A DNA stretch of 64,000 bases, taken from NCBI GenBank assembly GCA_019633425.1, contig WSUB01000017.1, positions 310,001 through 374,000 of the forward strand, given 5' to 3'. The first letter of the stretch is position 1. Every line of letters starts with the position of its first letter. The notes beneath the pieces are model-generated. The model did no database searches. It was given only the letters and a program-made list of their open reading frames with translations, and was not told the origin of the DNA. Made by a program: the position numbers and the translations under genes. This document shows positions 1-12,823 of the stretch, in pieces. Source of the stretch: Tulasnella sp. 424. Taxonomy: Eukaryota; Basidiomycota; Agaricomycetes; Cantharellales; Tulasnellaceae.

Positions 1-439
1 TTTGAACAGAGTGGCACCACGTCTCTCCCGGCCCCTCCTTCTGCTTCGGAACCTGATGCCCACAGCAAGGCCAAATCCCTTTCCGAAGTTCTTAGGAACC
101 GGCATATCTATTTCGCTGCTATTCGAGCTATCACCGACCAGTTCGGAGGCAAGATTGTCGATATCGCCGAGAACAGCGTAATTGTTGAATTGTCAGGCAA
201 GTCGTCCCGTGTAGACGCTTTCCTTGGTCTCATGAGGCCATTTGGTGTCCTCGAGTCCGCACGAACGGGTAAGCTTCAACCCATCTGTCCCTCTAACTAA
301 AGGCTACCGTTGCCTAATACCACGACTTATTGCAGGTCTCATGGTCATGCCAAGGACGCCTGTCACGGCTACTCCAGATGAAGAATTGGCAGTATCTACC
401 AGCGAAGCCGTCGATGCGAGCCTGCTTCCCCCTGGTTAA
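1..439 (+). CDS. ILV6: acetolactate synthase regulatory (small) subunit, 3' end
   Basis: The gene enters the window already open. Exons are 1-268 and 336-439, with a 67-nt intron at 269-335 (GTAAGC...TTGCAG, phase 1), leaving 123 residues of the C-terminus. The visible part matches the C-terminal half of the fungal IlvN/Ilv6 family: a linker with 'SEVLRNRHIYFAAIRAI', then 'GGKIVDIAENSVIVELSGK' and 'VDAFLGLMRPFGVLESARTG', ending in an acidic tail with stop at 437-439. The family's protein binds the Ilv2 catalytic subunit in mitochondria, stimulates it and confers valine feedback inhibition in branched-chain amino-acid synthesis. The N-terminal ACT domain lies outside the window. The gene converges on the RasGEF gene that follows. 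Confidence 0.9.
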
Positions 440-806
440 CTGTGTCTCTTTCCTTATTTGCATGTACTCAAGGGTTGTAGAGAGAATTTTATCCGTCTAT
501 CCACGAAACTACGGACATAAAACTAGTTGATGCAAGATGCGCAGCAATGCATACGGAAACAGACAACGCAACGAAGAAAACGAAAAGAGATAACAGGATA
601 AGAAATCAACCGAGAATAAAAGCACGATACGTAAAAAAAGAAGGATCAGAGATACACACGAAAGCAGGACAGATCCGAAAATGAAAAGAATGAACGAGTG
701 GGGAGATCGCACGGTGAACGAGCTCAGTTGCAATGAGAGACGAGTGAGGGGAGTATGACAAGGTGATTGGAACAGGTCGAAGGAACGGAAGGATAGTACA
801 GGTATT
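440..806. other. convergent 3' intergenic region
   Basis: This stretch lies between the ILV6 stop and the stop of the minus-strand RasGEF gene. It is A-rich on the plus strand around 560-690, as expected for the transcribed 3' UTRs of two convergent genes. No coding signal or repeat was seen. Confidence 0.6.
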
Positions 807-3800
807 TCACCTGCGATGGAACATTTGACGGAAACGACTGGCACTTGCGCTAGCATCGGATAACAGTGCCGCGCTACTGGCAGACCTTGACTCTGTGGGA
901 AGTGTGACCCGAGAATATAAGGTCTAAGAGTCGTGAATAGATAGTCAGCCGACTGTCTATAGCACAGGTAAGAAGAGACTCACATCTTCATCCATGATGA
1001 TGATATTCATCAGCAACTCTCGGATCTCACTTCGTTCAGGGAAAGTGAAGGCTTGAGTGTCTTGGAAACGATCTTGGTACATCACGACATTGAGGACCAT
1101 CTTCGCAATCAACGAGAATTTGCCCCAGTGGATTTGGGTCTCGTCTCCAGGTTTGTAGTCTGGGTTGGTGTCGTCGGCTCGAATAAGGTCGTAGGTATGG
1201 ACTTCCCTGAAAGGGTATAGAAGCGTCAGTCGTGAAGGGTCAGATTCAAAACCATGATACGCACATGCTAGGGATGGCAGCGTCAAACGTGTGCTTCAGG
1301 GCCATCCGATAGGCACTGTGCATCCTTGACGTTCCGAGAAGGGTCTCCAAGCTCTTGAATTCCTTCTTCCACAAGTGGCGGTCCCGAACATACGCCATGA
1401 CAGGATCATTGTCTCGGTCCGTTCGAGACGTGTTGATGCCAGAAACGACAGCGCGTAGTCCTGAATAGTTGTTGAGCTTACGGAGAACCATAGCAACACG
1501 GATGAAGAACTCGATCGATTTGGCTCGAGCTCTGGGCTTGTCATGGACAAGAATCATAGAGGCAGTCCTAAAGGGGCACAATTGGGATGAACAGCTATGA
1601 GGAGCCAGGTGACAAATGACATACCATAGGGTAAGATAATTATAAAACTTGGCCATCCTCTGTATTGAGTCGGGGAAGCCCTCGGTCCGCCGCTTATCTC
1701 CAAGCCCATGACGGAGCCAATCCCGAGGCTAGAAAGCACCCACAAAGGTCAGCGAATGCGAGCATCGTAAAAACGAAATACCCAGCCTTACCTGGACAGA
1801 CAAGAACAACGGAACCTCTAACCGGGTGATTTCCTCTGCAACATAGTGAGGTGGATGATTCGAGAGTGCCATTGCCGCCTTCATCAGATCGCGCATGTTC
1901 GGCTTCGTGCCAGGGAGAACATCAGGCCCCCTTAGCCCTTTATTGGAATTGTACTCTCCGAATAGAGGTACGCTTGGTTGGGTCCGAGCACTCTTTGCGG
2001 ATGACGTTCCCTTCGGGCCTGGACTAGTTCCATTGGAAGCACCCGCGCGATAAGATTGAGGCGTCTTCAAAGACGTGGTAGAGGCGGTCGCCGCAGCGTG
2101 TGTTGCACTCTTCGAATGCGATTGGTGCAATGAATCCGCGCTCGCCTGTGCACCCAACGACACTGCCAGCGAGACCGACGCCCGCTTCGCCAGCTGAATG
2201 GCCTCCGCTTCCGGTGAGTCTTCGTCGTGCTCCAACCCCAATTCGCTGCTGCCGTCGTCGTCTCTCTTACGGTTTTGCTGAAGTGCCCAACTGCCCTCCT
2301 CATCGACAAGGTCGGGAATGATGGCTAAGAAGGGCATGAAATCTGAGCCGTAATGAGAGGTGTGGGGATGGAGGAGGGTTTGTCGGATAAGAGCTTGGAG
2401 AGCCGGCTCGGCACCTGGTGCCGCAAAGTCACCTGGGTAGGCCTTCATCCACTCTTCCAGAAGATTGCATATCCTAGGTGCGGGGATCAGCACGGGTAGT
2501 TAACGCTCAAGGGTGGCCGTTCATCTCACCTCATCTGTGCATATTTAGCAAGCAACGTATCTTCTGCTGGAGGTGATAGCTCCCGCATGCGACGTTGGAG
2601 TCCGAGAAGCAGTGTTCGAGGGGTGGCAAATCGCCGGAAGACCAGGAGGAATTGCTCGATGTAAATCTCGTCTGCGGTAGTGGTTCAGTTCATGCCTGGC
2701 TCTGAAAAGGATGAGGACCTTACCATCATCTGTCACGCTAAGGAAAACGAGCTTGTCCAAGAGCTCATCAAAACTAGCGTACTGTAATGGCGGTCTTGAA
2801 ATCACCAAACAACAGTGTCAGCTTTGATGATAGACGGGACAAATGGGACCATGACTTACGGCTCCTTCATAGACTTCATTGGCAGCATCGACACTGTTAT
2901 ACTCTGCCCTCGTGACGGGTCGACTCCACCAGGACCAGCGTTGCTTCCTCGACGGCTATCCTCTCCTCCACCAGTGTCCACACCGTTACTTGTAGCAAGC
3001 GCGGCTTTGATACTTCCAGCTAGGCTTCCCTTCCCAACGCTACCAGCTACACTTCCAGATGCGTTGTTCTGCGTTGGTGGGGTTGGAGGAACCGGTCCTG
3101 CTCGCGCGAAACTATCGGCCTGGGCTCTCAAGTTCGTCGCGCTTGCACTGGTCTTCCTGCCTGTTAACAAGCCAGAACCTGAACTTCTCGTCTCCGTCCC
3201 ACTCCCATCTCCAGTACCGGGGGCTCTTCCAGAAGCAGACGCTGCACTAGAACCTTTCGCGCCCAAGCCCTTTGCCACGAATTCCCGATCTCTCTCCATT
3301 TCCTCTCTTAATTTCTGCTCTCCGCGAACGTAGTCGAGAGCCAAGTCGGAAGTCGATCGCGCCCGGGTAGGTGACGTTGGACTTCGAGGCGACCGTATGC
3401 TGGAGCCAGGCGATTGTGCTTGATGTTGAAGCGCGGCGATGGTACTGCCAGGTGACGAAAAGGCAGCAGCAGAACGCGGTGACAAGGGTGCGACAGAGGG
3501 AGAGCCTGTGGTGGGAGCAGGGTGATGTGGCGGGGAGCTGAAGCTTGTGGGTGGAGTCGAATTTGAGATGGGAGCTGGCCAGAATGACGTTGGAGGGTTT
3601 TCTACCGGAGCGACATTGTGCGCGGGCGGGATCGGCGTAGGAGTATGTGCGCGAGGTGGCTGTCCGGGCTGGGAGGTCTGAGCGGGGACAGATGGGTTTT
3701 GAAGACGATGGTGTCCTAAAAAGGGCAAAGATTAGTCAGCTGCGGCCGCAGTTGGTACGTATGGCAGAGACAGATCACGACTCACGTTTAGCGCGCTCAA

Positions 3801-5846
3801 CCCGTCTCAAGAGCCAGTTAAACGAGTCCCTCATCTTCTTCTTTCCAACTCCTTCCGTCCTTGCCACAGGAACAAGGCCGAGGTTCTTGTGTACGGGCTG
3901 CTTCCCGCTATCTGCATCCCCTGTCGCTCCGTGCCCATCATCCGATGAACCATTCCGCTTATGCCCAACACTTCGAACTCCGTCTGGCATGCCAATTTGA
4001 TATTGGTCTGCTTCTAGAGATTGGCGTGATAGCTGGGGGTGGAATTGGGTGTGATCAGTTGGGACCGGCGGTCTCAACAGGTCGGTCTTGCATGCAACGA
4101 CTATAGCTTGCAGTGGTTGGCTGGTATAGGCATGTGATGCATCCTCTGGGGGGTTAGGACGGCGTCACTATCGACGATTCGCAACACGCGCGTAGGAAAA
4201 CGTACCTAACAGCTTCTTGGCCACCGCCCAGCTTTCAGCATCGGAAGAGTCGTAGCAGACGACCAATCCGTCGACTATTCGGCCCGAATGAGACGTTCCG
4301 ATCAACAAGGACTCTACCCCTGATTTCACTCCTTCCGCTACGCTGCTCGTCTTATCCGAGCTCCAAGTGCCATTCGCGATGACAGCAGGCCAGGCAGCGC
4401 CTGCTTGCATCAATTCGCGAGAGGAAATTTCAACAGTTTCGATGGGGTAGGTTTGATTTTTGATCGCAACGTGAGCTATGCGAGCGATGCCTCGGATTTC
4501 GTGGGTCCGGGTGACGAGGCCAGAGCTTGAGGAGGCGTTTGAGGGGAGAGGTGACGAGAGAGATGGGTTTACTTGAACGGTGGATGTATATGTTCCGAGA
4601 GTCACGTTTCTTTCCTTCTCGAGAGCCCAGGACTTAAGTCCTTTGGAAATAAGGACGGATTTTCCGCATTGGGGAGAGCCGATAACCAGGATCGTGAACT
4701 CAGGAACGGGAGGCGAGGTCGTTGTGGCTGGTCGGAGTGTAAGGCGCTGACAAACGCCAAAAAAATGTTAAATAGACTGAGACGGGGCTGGAGAAATTAC
4801 ACGGATAGACTTACAGGCTTCTGGAATCCCTGAATTGTGCTACTGCTTCTTGGCAAATCCTTCGTGGGCTGTGGCGGATTGAGCGACGCGGCGGTGCTGA
4901 CCATGCCAAGTAGACTCGCGCTTCTGGCGCGACCTACGACGCGGCTCCCGGACGTGGATGGGGATGTTGAAGTGGCGTTGGGGTTGGGTAACGGTTTTCC
5001 GGGTGGCGGGTGGACATTTCCAATGGGTGGGACCGGGGCAGCATCTCTCCGAATTGTTGGTGACGCTGGTGGACGTCCGTTTGTCCCGATGAAACTTGGG
5101 CCCGAGCTAGAAGCGTTGGTGAGCGCATGAAGGCGGCTCGCGGTCGCTGAACTTGGAAATGGTTGAGCGGCGGAGGAGGAGGCGGAGGAGATGGCTTTTG
5201 AGCGGATGATGAGTGTGGTTGAAGGTGTATGCGAGTCCGACATAGTTCCACTCCCACCGCCCCGAGATGCCCCAGCGCGAGAGTTGGACGCAGGATTTGG
5301 CTCGTCGCGGTCGCTCTCCCATCTTCGAATGCCCGCGTACGTGTATCCGCCTCTTTGTTCGACGTCGGAGGAGCCGGAAGCGTACGCGATGCTGGTGGTG
5401 GTCGTTCGTCTGTTGTAAGTCGATGGCACGGGAGTTGCGCCTCTGTTGTCCATGTCGCTGCTAAAATCGCTAAAGTACGTTTCGTACGTGCCTCCCGTCG
5501 GTTCCGTAGGACGGGTCGGGCGGATATGTTGGGCGGATGCGACGGTGCGAACGGAGCGAGGTTGTGAAGGGCCAGCAGCAGAGACTGAAGTATAGATGCC
5601 GGCCGAAGGTGATGCTGGCGGCGTAAAAGACAAGGTGGGCGCGACGTTGTCGACTGCGGAGGGTCTTCGACTGCTGTCCTTGGTCGAGGTCGAGGATAGA
5701 GCGGTGGTAAAAGACTCTACTGATGGCGAAGTGGCGAGAGTTATTGGCGGGAGTTGGGGGATTGATGGGAGGGATGTCATTGGAGGGGGATTTGGATTTG
5801 GTTGATGCCTTGAGCGAAAGGACTGAGAGCTTTCGTCGTTGTTCAT
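807..5846 (-). CDS. Ras guanine-nucleotide exchange factor with N-terminal Ras-like G domain
   Basis: Eleven exons read downward: 5846-4815, 4746-4206, 4145-3786, 3715-2860, 2794-2724, 2671-2530, 2473-1792, 1728-1625, 1567-1265, 1206-984, 923-807. All junctions keep phase, giving 1476 aa. Order of parts: a Ser/Pro-rich disordered region (1-344); a G-domain-like module with P-loop GSPQCGKS (367-374) and a G4-like CKTD (543-546) but no clear DxxG; a long Ser/Pro-rich linker; a RasGEF N-terminal motif from about 930; and a CDC25-type catalytic domain from about 1205 to 1450 (PRDWLRHG, 'AKSIEFFIRVAMVLRKL', 'NNYSGLRAVVSGI'). CDC25-family proteins load GTP onto Ras at membranes and feed cAMP/MAPK signalling. 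The product is inferred to act on Ras; the G-like module may be regulatory. The start is the first ATG of the long exon. No SH3 domain is visible. Confidence 0.88.
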
Positions 5847-8800
5847 CGTCGTGAGTCGTTCGGAGAGTAGGGTGGATGTGAGTGTGTGTTATTATATAGC
5901 GGACATTGAGGAATGGCGAGTTTTAGGGTCGTTGGTTGTTGTTGCTTGATTTCGTCGTGGACTGTCAAAAGGTCGCCGAACCGCGCGAAGTTTAGTCCCC
6001 GCCTCTTCCTCTCGCGCTGTCCTTTGTTTCCCCTCTCGGCCTGGTGGAGCCACAATCTAGATCTGCCCCAATCATTCCCTTGTTAATCCTCAATAGTCTA
6101 TATCTTCCGAGATGCCATAGGCACCACCTGGGATTCTATCTCCAAGGGGAATCATTGCCAATCCATCCCGAAACAGGACGACAAAATACTGGCCAAATCT
6201 TAAGCTTGCAACGGGCCACCTTCCTTTATCCAAAGATTATGCAGGCTCTTTCCAGAGCTGAAGAAGGTTAACTCGCGATTGAGCCTACAGGATCGTCCGT
6301 TTTGGCGGGGTTATGGCGAACGTGCTACAGCCTTCTCGACGGGGTTCCCACCATCCATCGATCCCCGACGCGGACGATCGCGCCTTTGCAGGCTTGCTCC
6401 GCCCTTGTTAATGGAATCTCCTCTCAAACTGCGATTCTACTTAAAGCCTCATCGGTTTTTTCAACTCTCAAGCTCTCAATTTCAACTGGCGCGTGGACCT
6501 CCCCGAGGGCGACCATGCGTGTCGTGGAATCAGCCGAATACCCCTGCGACGGGAAAAAGCAACTTTGCCAACGCATGGGGCGACCTAATAGAGGTGCGAT
6601 GGATGGCATTTGATTTGAGGAGCGGGTATTTGGCTTTACTTCGCTGTCGTTAACTCCACTCGCTGCTTATAATAACGGTACTCCACACCTTTCCTACACC
6701 ACCTCGCCGGGGCTGAGGGCCCTCAGATCATCCACATCTGCGCAGGCTTAATTGCATTGATGGATTTCCGTCTGACATGTGGAAGCAAATAAGTGGACAC
6801 TTACCGGCCTCCGCCGTGCAGCCGCTCCGAAGAGCCGTTTCCACGACCGCCCTCGCCTGCGGCTTCTAGGTCGCGGAATGTACTTTACTAAGTCTGACGG
6901 CTCTGGCTGTAACCGTACACAAATAGCAAAGTGCTTACGCAGGTCCCGACTAAATCAAAGTGCCCAAGTTGGCGAAGCATTCCTTCCCATCCTTGAGCCC
7001 TACCCTATACTCGTTGCAGGAGATAGTCAAACTCCGGTCAGACGGCGAGTGGCAAACCCTGAGAAAAGTCCATCCTTCGCGTACACATACACGGTGGTAA
7101 ACTGTCTCAGGAGCCACAAGGGTTTTTCACGGCAAGGGAAGATAAGCATCTCCGATACGGGGCCGCTCCTCTCAAGATCCAACACACAGTCACTGTACCA
7201 TAAAACATCTCCATCGCATAGGCATATTACATTTATTATAAATACAGCGAATTTCTGCAAATGTGCTTAAGCTTAATTCCAGAAAATCAGAATAAGAGCC
7301 GAGAAGGGTTTCCATTTTGGGGAGTGAGCCGCCGAAGCATCGGCTCGTCCGACTAGTTCCGCGAAACGGCTGTAGGATCTGTGTACGCGCAAAAAAAAAA
7401 AAAAAAAAAAAAAAGAGGCTGTCCTCCGGATTTGCGACTAGACGGGATGGGCGGCCGGGTGTGTTTGACAGGACGCCGTTGGTGCCGACTCTGAAGGGAC
7501 CCGGGGCGTTTCCCTTGCGCTAACCCCGGACAAACTCCACTGGAGACATATTAGATGCTTACCGAAGCTGTTCTTTGTGATTTGCTTCCCAGTTTTTTGC
7601 TGTTATACCCACACTACGTGCCTGAAGTCGTCGCCTTATATGAAGTCCTAGTATGGGGCCTACCGATTCAGCACCCGAGCTGACCGGGAAGTGCTCGGGA
7701 AAGCATTATGACAACCAGGGAATAGCCAAGACGATGCTTTTGGGATTGGGTAACGACAAGGTAGTTATTTAAGAAGTAAAAGTACACTAGTAGATTTAGA
7801 CGGGCGCTCAGATCAGGCCAGGACGGTTCAACGGAGGAGCTCCTCTGGACTGGTCATACGTTCCCCTCTTCTCGCAGGTCCTAGTAAACCTTTTACCTCG
7901 ACGTCTCTGCATTTTGGCGACGCTTCCGTTTGTTCTTGGTCAAGAGCGATATTGAAAATGTTGGAGTCTCGAAGGTGGTCTTGTTCCCGTCGAGCCCTGC
8001 TATACTTACTTCAAAACCTCTGCAGATGACTCTCTGTTGGCTTGCCACTATGACGATGGTGGCAACTAGCCCTAAAGGACACCGTCACGAACCATTTACA
8101 CAGAAAATGTCTTCAGTTCGAGCGGTCGCATGCGGAATGACTGGAGGTCACGTGTCGTTCAGCTAGGTTCGAAGTGGGGGAGCAATGAGGAGGTGAAGAT
8201 TCGGGAAGTATTGCATAGCTGCGATATAATTGGCCCGTACGCCTGTCGTAAACCGCCGCAGTCCATGTTTCATCCCATATATGAGGAATTCTTCGAAGGG
8301 TGAGTGTCAGGGAGTGGAGTGGTAATTTAACCGTCGACCTCAGTCGAACGAAATGCTTTTCCTCTGGATTGTACTGTAGGACTTTGGTTCAGACCTCCAA
8401 ATTCCAATGCCGGCCAGAATGTTTACTGCATCGATCGCGCAAGGCCTTGAACTTGGTTGGTTGCCAAAGCAAACAGAGTCGAGAGAGACAGGGGGTCCGC
8501 TAACAGGGTACACCGACGACCCTTTTGGTTTCCAATGAAGCCGGCTTTTGTAACGGGCAACGCTTTTTTCGCCCTGGTTCCCAGGCACCGCTTGACCTCG
8601 TTCCGTGTTTCGCGTCTCGACAGGAGCGCATGACATGATTGCCGAATATTCCGGAGAAAAACTTAATCGCGGGCGTAATGTCTGTGCCCGGAGCCGGGCT
8701 CCAGTGTTTGTCGTGATGAATCATAGTAAGCGGGCATAGAGACGAAGCAGGCCGACTCCCATAAGAGATTGCGTCGAATCATGCATGTAATGGAGAGGGA

Positions 8801-9565
8801 GGTCATTGGCGCCCGTGACAGGCACCTCGGGAGTTCCCTGAAGTTGGGGCTTGCAACTGATGGGGTTCGCGACGACGCGCGGGTATTGCCAGTAGTCTCA
8901 AGTGCAAGTCGTCAGAGAGATCTGCATGCCAGCAAGCGACAGAGCTGTGTGCACAAGAATGGACAAAGGAGAATGCCCGACGTCGGATGGTTCTAATAGT
9001 GGTACATTGCCAATATCGGGGGAGGAGGAACGTTGCAGAAAGGGTCCTGCCTCGTGCAGAAGTAGTGTACGTGTGACACCGCGCAGAGACGCCGTCACCA
9101 TTTCGAATTCCTGAGCATTCTCTGCGTGTCCGCTCCCTCTTCCACATTTCCCAAGGATTCTCTACAACCTCGTCCTCGTCGCCCGTAGACGGTGGTCGCT
9201 CTTGTTCTCTCCTTAGTCACTCTTTTCTTCCCCCTTCCACTCTTTTTTTGTGTGTGTTGTAACACTCTCCACTCTTTTACCCGACCCTCGCTTGTCGGTC
9301 CCAATCCAAATCTCACCGCCTCCCGCCATTTCGCTTACTCCCGACGCTCCGATCCCGCCGCTACTATTCACTCTCCGGACTTTGGTCTGATTATTACATC
9401 TTGCCAGTAAGTCTCTTATCATTCCTAGGGTTTGATGGTCGTCCTTGTTGTCGACGTCGTTGTCCTAGCCAGCTTCTGACCTCTCCCACACCTGCGCTTC
9501 TCTCCCAATTTCACGTCAATTGCAGTCCCAACCTCGCTACTTCAACAACCAACCGGTCCCAAACA
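5847..9565. other. gene-poor region between divergent genes
   Basis: About 3.7 kb with no ORF that reads like protein and no recognised domain on either strand. It holds the promoter of the RasGEF gene at the left, a 24-base poly(A) run at 7391-7414, and the promoter and 5' UTR of the serine-rich gene at the right. The right end is strongly pyrimidine-rich (9140-9260), typical of fungal core promoters. A 5'-UTR intron at 9407-9525 (GTAAGT...TTGCAG) is likely. Short imperfect matches occur between 7040-7075 and 7420-7450 in opposite orientation, too weak to call a mobile element. Confidence 0.55.
7391..7414. repeat. poly(A) homopolymer, 24 A
   Basis: An uninterrupted run of 24 A on the plus strand in otherwise mixed-composition DNA. 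It could be a slippage tract or the tail of an old retroposed copy. The sequence just upstream has no recognisable gene or SINE promoter boxes, so the origin is open. Confidence 0.8.
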
Positions 9566-12500
9566 ATGTCTGATCTGCGCAGGAGTAGTGAAGATGCTGG
9601 TCGGAGTACATGTCCAACGTCGAGCCGACGAGCACAGCGAATTGCTTCCGGCATGCAGCACCGTCGATCCGAGTCCGCATCGACTGTCACAACATCTTCC
9701 ACAATCACCCCACCCACTATTACTCGCCGACATCCTCTTACCTCTGCCCCGCCAGACACCTCCTTCGACAACGACAGCGATGTATCCGGTCCACCAAGTC
9801 CACCACCGTCGTCTGACATGTCCAAGCATAACCGACGGGACGCGTCTCCAGAAGCTTCAACCTCAACCCGCCCTCTATCAACCTCCTCCTCCCCCCGCCT
9901 CCCTTACTCTCTCAACACCCCCGACCGCTCCATCTCAAGCGTCCTAGAGTCCTCCCGTCGCTGGGAGACGCCCCAAACCCCTCAGACTCCAGGAGCCGGG
10001 TCCTCTACCGATCCATCCACGACATCCCCAGTCTCAAGAGCGAAACCGCGTTTCAAGCACTCCTCCAGCGACACCCCCCTCCGAAAGGCGGATTCCCAGC
10101 CTGTACAAGTCCTCCCGTTCCCTCTCACGTCCATGCAGGACAAGTATCAGCAGAGCGGCAAGGTCACTCGCGTCAGGTTCAGCGACGCGCATCCGAGAAG
10201 CATGCCAAAGCTCTCAGCCGCCACCTTCGCCCCTCCAACTGCATCCCGCGCCAATACCTCTCCTTCCTTGCTTTCCGTTCCTCCCAGTCCCACCGCCGAA
10301 TCCAGCTCCCGCTCCCGCTCCCGGACCGACAGCCACAGCCGCCGCGAAAGCGCACAAGTCTCGTCGACGGCAGCATCCGCTCCGAGTTCAGGAAGCTGGC
10401 AGCGGAAAGTGGCGGAAGAGATGATCAGGCTCTCCTTCAACGCCTCCAACACCTCCCTCTCATCTGTTACAAAGCGAAATTCGCGTCACAGCACTGGCAC
10501 CAGATCTAGCGGAGAGTTCCAGCAAGCGCATCTCGATCCACGACTGGCAAAGTCGAACAAGCCTACCGCCGCACCGAAAGTCCCACCAGTGCCGTTCCCT
10601 TCCACCCCGGGGAAGCAGGAAACCGCGCCTCCAAAGTCAAAGCCAAAGACTCGTCAGACGAGAAGCAATACCACTCCTAGTCCCAAGAAACCGCCGTTCG
10701 AGCCCAAGAAGGACAAGGAGAACGACGTCCACCGCCAACATCGTCTTTCCTCTCTCATCCGAAATGCTGCAGAAGCCGCACCAGTCGAGGTTCGAGTTGT
10801 CAAGCAAGAGTCTTTCGATCACCCAGACTCCCGTGGCATCAACACCCAGCAGTGGAGGTTAGAAGTCGACGTTCCGAACCCAAGCCTGGGCATCCCCATT
10901 GCGGGGCATTCGTCAGACGACAAGGGCAAGGCTCCCGAGACCGCTGAATCGTCGCCCGACAAGGAAAACGATGGCGACGCAGAGGAGTCCGAGACGAACG
11001 AGCCTGTTCTTAAGCCACGACCTGGAGAACGAAAAGTGAGGAGAAGCATTCGGTCAAGGAACTCATCTGGTGCTCGCTCGCTGGCAGCTGCACGGTCCGC
11101 AGGGGCCTCGAGCACACCTGATATCGCTGAAGGAGTCGTCGCTCCGCCTGCTGTTGCTGCAAGGACAGGCTCCGTACCGTCTCTCAACACCCGACTTAAC
11201 GCCTTGCGCCAAAGCTCCCAAAACACTCTGCAAAGTCCGAGTACTCCGCCGCGTCCTTCGAATATTTCCCACCCGTCATCCCCCGATGACTCGCCGACTC
11301 CCTCACGACGACGCCTTTCCTCCTATGCCATCGAGCCCTCGGCGTTGTTCTTCGCTCCACGCGCCAATCCACCGCCTGTAGCTGAACCGTCGACGATGGC
11401 CGACTCTGAACCGACGGAAGAACCAACATCAGCATCAGCACGGCTCCCACGTATCTCGACTTCTGGTTTGGCGCCTCCGCGACCTTCATCTGGCTCAATC
11501 GACCAACAATCCGCAGTACCGAGCTCATCCCGTCCGACGTCTTCGTACGTGACCGCTCCTCAATCCACCATCAGCACGCCGCGTCCGTCGCTTCACGATG
11601 CCCAGACACGGACAGTCGAGCGGGAGGAGGACGTCGTCTCTGTAGGGAAGGGTAAAGGGAAGCGATTGTTCGAGGACGTGGAACCAGAGGCCGATGTTCC
11701 AGAGGCGAGTGGGAGCGGTAGCGTAGAAGGCGGGGTTGGCGTCGTCCTGGGCAACGGATTAGTCATCCCACCTCGGCAGAGATTGGAGAGCAACTTGACC
11801 AGGTACACGGATGACGATACGATTGGAGGTAAGCCGGTTAAACGCCCGCGAAACCCACCAAATCGGTAACTGACTTTCTCTGCTTTAGAACTGCCCGTCA
11901 ACCCGAGGAAACGCATGAAGATGACGTCTTCCGCGCACATCGTTCAAACTCTTACTGAAGCCGCCGCCGCTCAGTCTTCGCCCGACTCGTCGTACGAACA
12001 CCAACCGTCCCCTTCGGAGCAAGCCCCTCGTGGAATCCTCAACAAGTCCCCACCTCCGGGATCAACGCCAGAGGCAGGACCAAGTCGACCGAGTTCCAGG
12101 CGGTCGCAGTCGGTGTCGTTCACTCTTCAAGCTGGGTCTGTTCGGGATGGTGCTGGGTCTCCTTCGGTTGCGAGCACGCGTCATCGAAGACCTTTGAGCG
12201 TTGGGAGTCGGCCGATCAGTCCTTCGGAGTCGTCGTCTAGGTCCATCCCACTGATGGCCATCATCTCTCCTCGACCTGCGTCGTTTGTCCCTGCGCCTTC
12301 GTCCTCCCGGAACGGGTATCATCAACAGTACCACCTCCGCGAACCCAGGCGGTACAGCACGGCTTCCCGACCCGTCTCGCTTCCGTCGACCCAACAGTCT
12401 CCGACGTCGCCGCATTCAATGTCGTACATGCAAAGTATGACCTCGACCGGTGAAAGTCCAGTTCGATCGGCTTTCTCGCAACACGTGGCGACGTCGGAGA

Positions 12501-12823
12501 AGGGAGGAGGGCAGAGGTTTCCGACGTTGCCGTTCCAAGGATGGGCGTTCTTTTTGGGGTTCCTTTTACCGTTCTTTTGGTGGGTTGCTTCGTTTACCCA
12601 TGTGGACTACGATGCGTATGCTATGGATGCAGAGGCCGGTGCTGGGCCGAGACATGCTCCAATCGGTGAGTGATATCCGTTCTTGGAGGCTTTTCGAAAT
12701 GCGTGGTACTAACTCTCCTTTGCAGAAATTATTACTTGGCGTCGCCGCTGCCGCTTGATGTCGGTCTTTTCTATCATCGTCTATATACCCGTTATCGTCC
12801 TTGCTGTTGTTTTCGGACGGTGA
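9566..12823 (+). CDS. serine-rich disordered protein with C-terminal two-helix membrane anchor
   Basis: Exons 9566-11828, 11889-12665 and 12726-12823 give 1045 aa. The first in-frame ATG (9566, context AAACAATGT) follows a probable 5'-UTR intron (9407-9525). Residues 1 to about 970 are almost wholly low-complexity, rich in Ser, Pro, Thr and Arg, with many SP/TP and RRxS sites that suggest kinase regulation (inference). A KVTRVRFSDAHPRS patch and a second 'RRSQSVSFTL' patch resemble phospho-regulated RVxF-type PP1-binding motifs. Near the C-terminus are two hydrophobic helices: 'GWAFFLGFLLPFFWWVASF' (about 972-990) and 'SVFSIIVYIPVIVLAVVF', joined by an acidic loop and a WRRRCR basic patch. 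The arrangement recalls conserved fungal serine-rich membrane proteins of unknown function. No enzymatic domain was seen. Confidence 0.8.

Noticed and set aside
2856..3010. An extra small intron in the RasGEF linker giving a TKYNSVDAANEVYEGA reading
   Set aside because: It looks attractive as protein, but the next splice then falls out of frame; the simple reading through to MKEP-PPLQYASF keeps phase.
6779..7270. 163-codon open frame in the gene-poor region
   Set aside because: Residue composition is not protein-like, there are no splice partners or domains, and similar-length frames occur on the other strand.
7027..7450. Opposed similar stretches (both translating to GFATRR) around the poly(A) run, as possible terminal repeats
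   Set aside because: Only about 14 of 18 bases agree and there are no target duplications; too weak for a mobile element.
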